Source: Mojavia pulchra JT2-VF2
Lineage (GTDB): Bacteria > Cyanobacteriota > Cyanobacteriia > Cyanobacteriales > Nostocaceae
Direction: 5' to 3'
NCBI GenBank assembly: GCA_019359325.1
Contig: JAHHHN010000048.1
Location: 1 to 35,476, forward strand
DNA: 35,476 nucleotides
The notes beneath the pieces are model-generated. The model ran no database searches, had not been told where the DNA came from, and worked only from the letters and a program-made list of their open reading frames with translations. How positions within the stretch are numbered: the stretch's first letter is position 1; each line of letters begins with the position of its first letter. Shown here piece after piece: positions 1 to 8,600 of the stretch. A program made the translations under genes and the position numbers.

Positions 1-287
1 CCATCTTTCAAAGCACGGGGGCATGGCTGCGGGAGTGGTTTCTCTCATGAGCTTCTTTCAATGTGAAAGCTTTGCTATTTAAGCATTATAGCCTTTTTTA
101 CTTTTTTGTTTTGTTTAAGTCCCGTTAACGAAAGCTCTTAGCAAGGTTCAATTTGTACTATCGCCGCATCAACGAAGTTGAGCGTTTCTATTGCCTATCA
201 AGGGTTTTTGATGTTTAGCAGAAGTCAATTTGTCCCAGCGATAGTACAACTACTTTGATTGTTTTTATGCGCGCTCCCAAGATTGGG
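1..287. other. Intergenic region with two inverted-repeat arms
   Basis: No convincing gene. It contains a perfect 12-bp inverted repeat, TTGTACTATCGC at 153-164 and GCGATAGTACAA at 238-249. Inside or beside it, TCAATTTGT occurs twice as a direct repeat (about 148-156 and 225-233), so the roughly 97-bp unit looks like a small mobile-element remnant or a protein-binding region. A 20-bp sequence at 109-128 is repeated in inverted orientation at 35349-35368 near the other end of the window. It lies downstream of the leftward NACHT gene, but I see no strong rho-independent terminator. Confidence 0.5.
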
Positions 288-2624
288 TTACGGTGAGTCT
301 ATAGTTTTCTGCTGAGGCTTTACTGGCAACAGCAATGTATCCTCAATTTCCTGGCGAACTGAACGACTGACATAACATTCGCTGTTAAGACAATCCACTA
401 GCAACTTATTAGCGTCATAATACTGCCGCAACAGTTGTTTCTGGTCGTCGTTGAATTGCCAGTCATGTCCAATGTTGCGATGCTTAATCATCACGGATCT
501 GAGTTCTTCAGCCCAAGCATGACCATTTTCTTGCCACCAATGCTCAAATAATTTTTTATCATCAACCCTTCGGTCAGGCAGTTGGTCTTTGAGTTGTTGT
601 AGCGATCGCTTTAATTTGAGGTCGAGGGCGAGGGTGAGGGTTTGGGAGAGGGTTTGGGAGAGGGTTCGGGTGAGGGTGAGGGAAAGGGTGAGGTCGAGGG
701 CGAGGGCGAGGTCGAGGGTGAGGTCGAGGTCGAGGGTTCGGGAGAGGGTGAGGTCGAGGGCGAGGGCGAGGTCGAGGTCGAGGGTTCGGGAGAGGGTTTG
801 GGAGAGGGTTCGGGTGAGGGTTTGGGAGAGGGTTTGGGAGAGGGTTCGGGTGAGGGTGAGGGTGAGGGTGGGGTCGAGGGGTCGGGAGAGGGTGAGGGAG
901 AGGTAGAAGGCTCGGACAGCAACAGGTTTATAACGATTTTTTACAGAACGTGATTTTTCATTAATCCAGGTAAGGAATTGCTGTAGCTTTTCATCGCCTG
1001 CTAAGAGCTTATCAATCTGCTGCTTCATCAACTGCAACAGGTCATCAGAATTTTTCAACATCCCTACAGTTAGCAAGAAGACTTCTCGCCAACGCTTGTC
1101 AGTAATATGACTAACCAACTGTTGAAATGTCTGCTGAGAATCGATATTTCTAGCAGTGAAGAATTCATGAAACGTCAAATGAGAAAATGAATAAATTCCC
1201 CTTGCCCGTTCTACCAGTAATCCGTGCTGTGCTTCAATAGATTTCAGTACGGCTTTGCTATCTAGTAAAAGTGCTTCTGGATCTGTTTGGGCATCAGGTA
1301 GATTTTGAATGTAATCACTAATGTATTCTTCGACAAGTCTTTCTTTGAAAAAGTAATTGCCATCCACAAAGGTTTCTAAGGCAATTTTACTGAGTAGGTC
1401 TTCTTTGCGCTTGAGAGAAAGTTTTTGATAAACCAGATCACGCTCAATGCTGCGTGTACCATCCCACTTTTTCAGCAATACTTCTACCCCTTCCTCGTAA
1501 AGTTCAGCACGGTTAGAGGGAAAATCTGTTGATTCGCCAAATAGCAAGCAGAGAAGCGTCAAGAGCAAGGGATTGGTTGCTAGTTCTTTAATCCGTTGAT
1601 TTTGTTGGAGTTTCTGAATAAAGTGTTCAGCTTTCTTTGGGTCTTTAGTTTGAAACCATTTTGTGGCAAACTCCGCAATCTGCTTATCATCAAAATCGGC
1701 AACCTCAACCTCAGTAAACCGTTCAAATGTATATTCTTTCGATGCAATCCGACAGGTAACTACAAAATAGTTGGCATCGTACTGAGTAGAAAAGTCACGA
1801 ATTTCTCTCAAAACCCTGTCATTATATGCTTGCGTAACTTCATCTAACCCATCCAACAATATAATTATCCGACCCTGCTCCAACAGCGTTTTAGTTATCT
1901 CTTGGTCTGAAATCTTGTTAATAACAAATTGGTTATTTATATATTGCAACAAACTTGGTTGCTGGGGTGTTTCAGCAAAGTCTTTGAGCGTGATAAAAAT
2001 GGGAACATAATTACCTAAAAATTGCCCTGAGTTACATTGAATTGCTATTCGTTTTAAAAAAGTTGTCTTGCCAGCCCCCGGCTTTCCTAAAATCATTAGT
2101 TTGGAGTTTTGCTCAACAGCCGCCAGCCCTGGAACTCGCTTTTCTACCACTTGATTCAGTCCAAATCGCTCGAAGTCTTCCGAGTTACACTTTTCTAAAA
2201 GTTGAGCTATTTCTAAGCGTCTGCGTCCTGTAATTTTCTCCAGAATGTTGACATCGGTGTAAATGTCATTTAAACCGATGGGGTGAGTCATGTCTAAAAC
2301 ACGCATAAATCCACAACGCTTCTGGATGTCTGCGCTGACTTTTTTACGTACCTCATTTACTAAATCATCGATTGTTGGGTCGGGTTTTTCTTCTCCGGTT
2401 TTTAGTTCCGCAATCTCTTCCCACTTCAAGCCCAACTCTGTGCAAATAGCTTGGAATATACCATTCTCAACAGGTTGTCTGTCAAAAAAATTTTTGAGGG
2501 TTGGACGAGAACAGCCGACAACCGCTCTAAAGTATTCCTTAGTCCACCCCTTCAGCTTAAATGCGTCGTTAGCTGTTTTTAGTCCTGCTGTTGATGCTTG
2601 CAGTGACCTTGATGACCTTGCCAT
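288..2624 (-). CDS. HTH-NACHT STAND ATPase with Leu-dipeptide repeat domain
   Basis: A 778-aa STAND P-loop NTPase, probably a bNACHT-type defence sensor. Residues ~16-75 form a helix-turn-helix-like domain (TLKNFF, then GLKWEEIAEL) of the kind that precedes NACHT in many cyanobacterial proteins. Walker A is GKPGAGKT (~180-187) and Walker B is IIILLDGLDE (~253-262). The winged-helix end of NACHT is marked by FSHLTFHEFFTA, followed by a helical segment. Residues ~572-669 are an unusual run with Leu at every second position (TLSQTL, LDLDLALAL), encoded by a degenerate hexanucleotide repeat. A unique Leu/Lys-rich C-terminal domain follows (KLFEHWWQENG, then IKHRNIGHDWQF). Known family members (bacterial NACHT proteins related to animal NLRs) protect against phage; defence is inferred here. 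The ATG start has a GGTGGG purine stretch just upstream. A tandem 11-bp repeat lies 17 bp upstream. Confidence 0.85.
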   Translation of the reverse strand: MARSSRSLQASTAGLKTANDAFKLKGWTKEYFRAVVGCSRPTLKNFFDRQPVENGIFQAICTELGLKWEEIAELKTGEEKPDPTIDDLVNEVRKKVSADIQKRCGFMRVLDMTHPIGLNDIYTDVNILEKITGRRRLEIAQLLEKCNSEDFERFGLNQVVEKRVPGLAAVEQNSKLMILGKPGAGKTTFLKRIAIQCNSGQFLGNYVPIFITLKDFAETPQQPSLLQYINNQFVINKISDQEITKTLLEQGRIIILLDGLDEVTQAYNDRVLREIRDFSTQYDANYFVVTCRIASKEYTFERFTEVEVADFDDKQIAEFATKWFQTKDPKKAEHFIQKLQQNQRIKELATNPLLLTLLCLLFGESTDFPSNRAELYEEGVEVLLKKWDGTRSIERDLVYQKLSLKRKEDLLSKIALETFVDGNYFFKERLVEEYISDYIQNLPDAQTDPEALLLDSKAVLKSIEAQHGLLVERARGIYSFSHLTFHEFFTARNIDSQQTFQQLVSHITDKRWREVFLLTVGMLKNSDDLLQLMKQQIDKLLAGDEKLQQFLTWINEKSRSVKNRYKPVAVRAFYLSLTLSRPLDPTLTLTLTRTLSQTLSQTLTRTLSQTLSRTLDLDLALALDLTLSRTLDLDLTLDLALALDLTLSLTLTRTLSQTLSQTLTLALDLKLKRSLQQLKDQLPDRRVDDKKLFEHWWQENGHAWAEELRSVMIKHRNIGHDWQFNDDQKQLLRQYYDANKLLVDCLNSECYVSRSVRQEIEDTLLLPVKPQQKTIDSP
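610..910. repeat. Degenerate GAGGGT-type hexanucleotide tandem repeat inside the NACHT gene
   Basis: About 300 bp of variants of GAGGGT, GAGGTC, GGGAGA and GTTTGG in 6-bp register, G-rich on the plus strand and C-rich on the coding (minus) strand. The unit is two codons, so gain or loss of units keeps the NACHT frame; because of the 6-bp period, other frames on both strands are also open here and should not be called as genes. Dense GGG tracts separated by 3 nt make G-quadruplex formation on the template strand plausible. The tract encodes the Leu-x repeat of the protein's C-terminal part. Confidence 0.9.
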
Positions 2625-2640
2625 TAACCCACCACAACTT

Positions 2641-2662
2641 TTACATAAGTCTTACATAAGTC
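2641..2662. promoter_or_regulatory. Tandem 11-bp direct repeat upstream of the HTH-NACHT gene
   Basis: TTACATAAGTC occurs twice back to back, starting 17 bp upstream of the NACHT start codon and within the 159-bp divergent region shared with the gene at 2784. An 11-bp period puts both copies on one face of the helix, as for a dimeric regulator. The HTH at the N-terminus of the NACHT protein could be the ligand (inference). Confidence 0.4.
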
Positions 2663-2783
2663 TACGTCTTAATTTTGACCAAAGTTTTGAAATTCTGGGG
2701 TCTCATTGTAGTAGAGGAAAGTTAAAGCTAGTCTGGCGGACACCAAACTAGCAGCAAACAATAAACTTCTAGGAGTTACTTCA

Positions 2784-3155
2784 ATGGTTAATAAAAATAA
2801 CCCCATACAGTCCAATAATAATACTCTCGTCCGCTCACTGATGAATGTTGCCCTTTCACTGGGGGTTATGCTTGGTTCAGGTTTAGCGTATGGTTTCGTT
2901 CAAACTGCTTTTAATTCTCAGCAGCATGAACAATCTGCCCAACCTGAACTCGGTCGCTTCGGTCGTGCAGAGTACGAACAACTAAAACCAGGAATGTCCT
3001 TAACCGAAGTGCGGTCAATCTTGTACCGAGGTGTTGAGGTTAGCCGCTCTGCGACAACAGCAACCTTTGTTTGGAGCAACTCTGATGGGTCTAAAATCAC
3101 AGCTACGTTTGTGAATGACAAGCTCAAGAGTAAAGAACAGTCTGGACTGAAGTAA
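2784..3155 (+). CDS. Small membrane-anchored SmpA/OmlA (DUF3862)-like protein
   Basis: A 123-aa protein with an N-terminal hydrophobic segment (~18-42, ALSLGVMLGSGLAYGFV) that is either an uncleaved anchor or a signal peptide. A BLIP/SmpA-type fold follows, shown by the pattern YEQLKPGMSLTEVRSIL, then TATFVWSNSDGS and ATFVNDKL. Such domains are usually extracytoplasmic; family members act in envelope assembly or have unknown roles. An AGGAG Shine-Dalgarno lies at about 2771-2775. The gene is transcribed alone, divergent from the NACHT gene, and ends in a good terminator. No link to defence can be read from the sequence. It lacks a lipobox, so it is not an obvious lipoprotein. Confidence 0.7.
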   Translation: MVNKNNPIQSNNNTLVRSLMNVALSLGVMLGSGLAYGFVQTAFNSQQHEQSAQPELGRFGRAEYEQLKPGMSLTEVRSILYRGVEVSRSATTATFVWSNSDGSKITATFVNDKLKSKEQSGLK

Positions 3156-3165
3156 AAAACTGGAG

Positions 3166-3206
3166 AAGGCGATCGCATTTGTAGCGTTAATCGCCTTTTT
3201 CTTTTT
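3166..3206 (+). terminator. Rho-independent terminator
   Basis: AAGGCGAT (3166-3173) pairs with ATCGCCTT (3190-3197), with an inner CGC/GCG extension, and is followed by TTTCTTTTT. It starts 10 bp after the stop of the DUF3862-like gene. The 5' arm contains a GCGATCGC (HIP1) octamer. Confidence 0.8.
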
Positions 3207-3334
3207 GAGGCAGATCGCTTATCTGACCCAGCCTGCGGTTGAGGAGTGACCACCATTCCCGTTCACGGGAAAATGATATCAACAGCGATATCAATATATA
3301 GCTTTGGCACGGAAATGCTGTTTTGCACCTCGCC

Positions 3335-3376
3335 ACTTGTAGTGCTAAAAGATTGGCAAAAGTTAGCACTACAAGT
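3335..3376. repeat. Perfect 14-bp inverted repeat near the recombinase gene
   Basis: ACTTGTAGTGCTAA (3335-3348) and its exact reverse complement (3363-3376) flank a 14-bp centre. There is no T-tract after it, so it is not a normal terminator. It could be a recombinase binding or exchange site, although the centre is longer than the usual 6-8 bp, or an operator. Confidence 0.6.
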
Positions 3377-3616
3377 TTAATGCCAACACCTTATATAGAT
3401 GGCGGTGTAGACAGATGTGGATCATACCTGTAAGTGGTCATCGCGCAGCGAGGATAAGCAAATTTAATCAGCTAACGAAAGAATGCGGGGTGTAGCGTTC
3501 GCGCTGTCGGGCTGATTGATAAGTCAAGGTTAACCGGGTAGAACCGCCCACGAAATCATCGGCTTTTCGGTCACTTACATTGTCTTCATGTTGTTAGATA
3601 ATGTAGGCTAGACCCT

Positions 3617-4216
3617 ATGAAAATAAACCGTTTCGGCAGGGCAGAAATCCTCACCCCCGACCAAATTAATCTCCTATTTACTGAGGGCTTTGTCAACCCA
3701 CGCGATTGCCCGAATGGGCACTACGCTGCGCGTAATCGCGCACTGTTCGGCGTGTGTCTTTATGCTGCTTGCCGCATTAACGAAGCTTGCACTCTGGCGG
3801 TAAAAGATGTGTTTGGCAGCAATGGGGTTAGGGGGGTGTTGGTGTTACGGAGCGTTAACACCAAAGGCAAGCGGGACACTAGGGAAATTCAAGTGCATCC
3901 TAAGCTGAAGCAGTATTTAGAAGAGTACAACCCCAACCGCCGCAAGGAGTTCTTGTTTCCGGGGCGGCATGGGTTGGGGCATATTCACAAGGTCAGTGCT
4001 GACAAAATCCTCAGAGATACCTGTGTGCGGCTGGGGATTGAGGGGGTGAGTACGCACAGTTTCAGGAGAACGGCGTTAACTAGAATGAGCGATGCCGGGA
4101 TACCGTTGAGGCACATACAGGAGATATCGGGGCATCGCACTTTGGCAGCGTTGGAACGATATCTGGGTGTCACTGAGAAGCAGAAGCAGAACGCGATCTC
4201 TGCTTTGGATTTTTGA
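3617..4216 (+). CDS. Tyrosine recombinase, catalytic domain only
   Basis: A 199-aa site-specific recombinase of the phage-integrase/Xer superfamily. All catalytic positions are visible: Arg53 (ACRINEA), Lys83 (NTKGK), His147-x-x-Arg150 (THSFRR), His173 (GHRT) and Tyr182 (ERYLGV). The usual N-terminal SAM-like core-binding domain (~100 aa) is missing; the protein starts only ~40 residues before the catalytic core. Such short enzymes occur on cyanobacterial plasmids and may resolve multimers or move cassettes. It is monocistronic. The ATG (ACCCTATGAAA) lacks a strong Shine-Dalgarno. The dyads upstream are candidate recombination sites (inference). Confidence 0.88.
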   Translation: MKINRFGRAEILTPDQINLLFTEGFVNPRDCPNGHYAARNRALFGVCLYAACRINEACTLAVKDVFGSNGVRGVLVLRSVNTKGKRDTREIQVHPKLKQYLEEYNPNRRKEFLFPGRHGLGHIHKVSADKILRDTCVRLGIEGVSTHSFRRTALTRMSDAGIPLRHIQEISGHRTLAALERYLGVTEKQKQNAISALDF

Positions 4217-4272
4217 ATATAGGGAAATATAGTTTTAGGCAAACGCCAGTAAGTAAATGAAAATTAGATAAT

Positions 4273-5184
4273 TCATTTTGGTTGCTCATCGCTACCCATA
4301 AAGTATATTAACATTTTATCGTACTCTTCTTTTAGAGGGTCAAGTATGTTGTTTCTATTTTGCTCCAAAAAGCATTTTTCAAAACTTTTTTTATCAAGGA
4401 TACATTTCCAGTAAGAATTATTTTCAGAATTTCTCAATACATTCTGAATGTGTTTTTTATGTTGAGATTTTTTGATTTTATCGAGAACTAATTCACTTTT
4501 AGCAATGACAAACTGTGTAGCTGCCAAAAACTGTAACTCATTAATACATATTGAATCAATAGAGTTAGCAATACCATAATTTGGATGATAGTAAACCAAA
4601 CATATATCGGGGCTTATGGGAAAGTAAATACCTTCACCTGTGGGGTCTAATAAAACAGCAGCATCCGAGATAAGAAATTCATCTCCTACAATTGGTTTGA
4701 TTGTATCTAACTTAAGATTCCTTAATATATCTTCTAATGAAGAAAAAACAAATTCAGGATTTATCAAAGCCTCAGCATGAGCCTTTTTTGCTTCTTCTTC
4801 GTCACTTAATATTGAATTGGCAATATTCCTAATTGGTGGTACTCTAAGATACTGATAGACAGTATATCTAACTAGCGTTTTCTTTTCTTCTATTTCTAGA
4901 TTAGTTATTGTTCCATCTTCAATGATTTTTCTGATAACAGGAGCTATATCATTGTCAATTTGTTGAAATACTTCTAGATCGTAGTCAATTCTTCTAATAG
5001 AATTATCTTCCCTTTCAATATCAAATCTATAATAGCCATTTTCTTTACAGATAGATTCTACATTTTCACTACGAATAGGCATATCAAATTCTGTCTTACG
5101 CAAAAAATAAACTCGCTTTCCATTAAAAGCAAAACTTTTAAGTATTGATCTAGGTACATAGTGTTGCTTAATATTTGCAGGCAT
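4273..5184 (-). CDS. DUF4238 family protein
   Basis: A 303-aa protein opening with MPANIKQHYVPRSILKSF, then RVYFLRK and NVESICKENGYY, which match the conserved N-terminal part of DUF4238. The biochemical function of the family is not known to me; members are often carried on mobile elements. The body is AT-rich and alpha-helical with Lys/Glu-rich stretches (EIEEKKTLVRY). I chose ATG at 5184 because the longer frame opens with TTG at 5199 and the family begins at the HYVP motif. There is no clear Shine-Dalgarno. It lies between the recombinase (convergent) and a MITE-like element. Its low GC resembles the caspase-NACHT gene, suggesting joint acquisition. Confidence 0.75.
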   Translation of the reverse strand: MPANIKQHYVPRSILKSFAFNGKRVYFLRKTEFDMPIRSENVESICKENGYYRFDIEREDNSIRRIDYDLEVFQQIDNDIAPVIRKIIEDGTITNLEIEEKKTLVRYTVYQYLRVPPIRNIANSILSDEEEAKKAHAEALINPEFVFSSLEDILRNLKLDTIKPIVGDEFLISDAAVLLDPTGEGIYFPISPDICLVYYHPNYGIANSIDSICINELQFLAATQFVIAKSELVLDKIKKSQHKKHIQNVLRNSENNSYWKCILDKKSFEKCFLEQNRNNILDPLKEEYDKMLIYFMGSDEQPK

Positions 5185-5267
5185 AATTAATAGTCTCAAA
5201 TTATGAATAGAATTATGTAATACAACCTGTAACTTATGTATTATAAAAAGTCAAGATAAGTTTATTG

Positions 5268-5571
5268 GGGTGGCCGCCGAGATACCTGCAAAAAGAGACA
5301 CGTTGTAAATAAATATTGCAAACAATCCCTTATTGATTTACTAACTTGCCCAAAAATGATAATGGGGAATCAAATTTTTGCACGGTAAAACCAAGCTTTC
5401 ACCTCTTTTTGTCCCTGACACTTGCCCAAAAATGACCTTTTTCGGGAATGTCTTCATTTGAATAGTTAAGTAATGGTTGATGCTGAAACAACGGTAAATC
5501 AAGGTTTTTGACAATTAGCTTTACAAAACTTTACAACGTGTCCCATTTTGCAGGTATCTCGGTGGCTACCC
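5268..5571. mobile_element. MITE-like element (304 bp) with ~40-bp terminal inverted repeats
   Basis: The left end (5268-5309) and right end (5531-5571, reversed) share GGGT(G/A)GCC(G/A)CCGAG, GATACCTGCAAAA and GACACGTTGTAAA, with only about four differences over 40 bp. The interior has no coding capacity but carries a 16-bp direct repeat, ACTTGCCCAAAAATGA, at 5344-5359 and 5420-5435. That is the architecture of a non-autonomous transposon. No matching transposase is in the window, and I cannot name the parent IS family or see a convincing target duplication. It separates the DUF4238 and caspase-NACHT genes. Confidence 0.75.
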
Positions 5572-5665
5572 TGATAGGAGTTCTGGGGAGGTTTTGGTTA
5601 AGCGATGGTCTGAGACATTTTAAATTTTTAAGAATGAAAATAGTTTGATGTAATTATATTAGTGT

Positions 5666-8600
5666 TTACTTGACAAAACGTTTATATCCTTTAGCCATTG
5701 CTGCATATCTTTGATTAATACTATTAATAAGTTCAGTCTGGTTGTATGTCTTTCCAATACCCCAAAGGTCACAAATCAGATTGTAACTTCCATCACTATT
5801 AATTGACCAGCCAAGATCAAATCTGCCTTTCATAACAGCAACAATATCACATCTAACTCTGTATTGATTAGAACCACGAACATCTGCATCAGTTTTAACT
5901 GTTATACCTAAGCTAGATAAAGCTGCTTTGAGTAACTCAGAATTTTTAATTTTGGTACGCAGTGTACTAAAGTGTCCTTGATCTAATTCAATTCCTCTTT
6001 TTTTCATTCTTAATTTATTTAATTGAATAGTTATTAATTCATCATCCGTTTTATTTAAAATAAATTCTCTTAAAGAATAACTATATGTAATTAAAAAATT
6101 TTCTAAATCGTTGATTATATCGTACTCAATGAATTTCTTATAACTATCGTAGTCAATGAATTTCTTATAATTGAAGTCATGAATGTGAGCTACAAGAAAA
6201 TCGAAAATTTCAATATCTATTTTTCCAAGGAGTAATAACTCTATTGCAGCGATTAGGTTACCTGATTGAGCAATTTCTTTCAGTATATCCAGTGTTGATG
6301 GATGCTCATGCCAATTCCAGGCTAACTCTTCTATTGCAACTTTATTACCAGAACGAGCTAGTTGTTCGATAATAGATAATGCTTCTGGTTTTTGTGTCCA
6401 GGTTTGTGCTAACCCTCGTATTGCAGCTTTATTACCAGAACGAGCAAGCTTTTTAAGAATAGGTAAGATGTCAGAGTCGTGCTTCCAATGTCTAATTAAC
6501 GCTCCTATGACAGAATATTTTAAATCTTCATCTATAGGTAAAGAAAGAATTTTCTTCAAAATTGGTAAAGTGCTTGGAACATCACCTCCAATTCTAACTA
6601 ATTCATTTATTGCTACTGGATTAGCTGCAAGAGCAAAAGTTTGAAGAATCTTTATTGTTTCAGGATCATCATTTTTAATTCGTGCTAACTCTTCTATTGC
6701 TATTTCATTACCTGACTGGGAAATGGTTTTAAGCGAAGATAATGCTTCAGAACTTTCTTGTGCTATTTCTGCCAATATCTTAACAGCTTGTTTTGATACA
6801 GAAGGTGATACTTTAGATTGAGCCATATCTATACAAAGAGATAAGACTTTAGAGCTATTTTTCCAATTGTTATATATTACTGAAATAGCCTGAATGCGCG
6901 TTATATTATCTACACTGTCATTTTTAGCTAACTCTTTTAATTTTTCAAAAACTTGATTATTAGCATCTGATATATCCGCAGGATTCCTGACTTCATAAAT
7001 TATTTTTGCCGCTAAAAATAGACTAAAAAATTCATTTTTATCATCTTGTATATTAATAAGATATAAAATAATTTGCTCTACGAATTTAGGCTGGATCATT
7101 CCAGCAATTAAGCGTAATACTTCTTGCCAAGCATCATCATTGTAGTGTTTGCCAAAAACATTCGTTGTTAAATCCTCAATTGAAATAGTCCGTTCCTTCT
7201 CAAACTGCCATACAAACTCCCAAGCACAGAAATATTCTAAAAAGGTTCTATGAACAAAAGCATAATAATCTGCACCTAAGAAACACAAAATAAAATTGCG
7301 AACTCGCAAATTTTCTGTCATCAACTTAGCAAAAGCTTTTGGTGACACAACTTCTATTCTTTTCAAATAATCAGTCAAAATATTTTCTAAATCATTGGAA
7401 ACAATTAGGTTGGCTGTTAGTCCTTGCTCTGTTGCTTGCATATGGTAAGCAATGTGACGCAGTATTGCCTGTTTATCCTTGTAATCAATTGTTAGGGGAT
7501 CTAACCTCTGGTCTACAAGAGTACGTTCTACATCCCATTGATGCAGTAATACCCGTGAAGCTTGATTGTAAAGTTCTGCACGGTCTTTCGGTAGTTCTTG
7601 GTTGCGGTTAAGAATGGCCATCATGGTTAATAACAAAGGGTTTCCTGCCAATTGTTGAATTGCAGAAGATGTATTGATGGCTGCTTTGAGACGTTCACGC
7701 TTTCTAATTTTTTCAGCCTCATCATTAAAAGTTAATTCATGCCAGCGATGAATAAAGTCATCAATTTGATACTGTTCTAAATCTTGCAACATGAAGTGAC
7801 GAAAGCCAGCATCCCTCAACAGTTGTGGTTTGTAGCCAATTACACGAGATGTTACAATTACTCGCACTTGAGGGTATTCTTTCGTAAAACTATAAATATC
7901 GTTGATAACATCTTGTCGTTCCTCTGGAGCAAAGACTTCATCTAAACCATCAAACATGAGAATCGCTTTACCTGCTGTTAAATATTCATGCAATTGATGC
8001 TGGTCAAAGCGATGGATGATGCCGTTAGCTTTATCAAAGAACTCTAAAAAATCTTTACACTTATTCTCTTTAGATTTCCGAATGTAAGTGCGTAGTTCAA
8101 TTAGCAATGGAATAGGCAATGATGACAAATCTTCACTTGGAGACTCTGCCCATTCTAACGCCATATACTGTAACAAAGTAGACTTGCCCGACCCAGGATC
8201 TCCAAGAATCACTACATATCGGCTATTTTGACTATCATTCCAAATCTCAAATACCCAGCGAGGGAATTGTCGATAATAAGCTTGTTGATACTTTTCCCAG
8301 TCCTTTTGAGAAAGCGGATCTAGTTGGTTACTCTCTAACAATCGTTTTTGTTCTTCTTTAGGAAGTTCATAAATTTGAGGTAAAAATTGGTGAACTTCTC
8401 GCACGTTTTGTGGTATGAACATCCGCCATAACTTTAGTTCGTTATAAGCATAACCACTTGTATCCAGACTATCTAACTTCAGAGAACCGTATGTTTCTTT
8501 AATTGATTGTTGATATTTGTGCAAGCAAAAATTACGGGGTATAGAAAGTGTACTAGAAGGTTGTTGAGGCTGTTTATGAACACTACCGCTTATATTTTTA

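Larger units (their letters stand above)
3156..3616. other. Intergenic region upstream of the recombinase, with dyads
   Basis: After the terminator, the region carries TGATATC/GATATCA arms around 3275-3293 and a perfect 14-bp inverted repeat at 3335-3376 (separate entry). Just before the recombinase gene, TACATTGTC and GATAATGTA form an 8/9 dyad around 3579-3608. The GCGCAGCGAG and TTCGCGCTG stretches near 3450-3510 are typical short Nostoc intergenic repeats. No gene is seen. Confidence 0.5.

Noticed and set aside
589-953. Long open frames on both strands rich in Arg-Val, Gly-Glu or Ser-Pro repeats
   Set aside because: They are by-products of the 6-bp repeat inside the NACHT gene, which keeps several frames open. 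None has a start context or non-repeat domain of its own.
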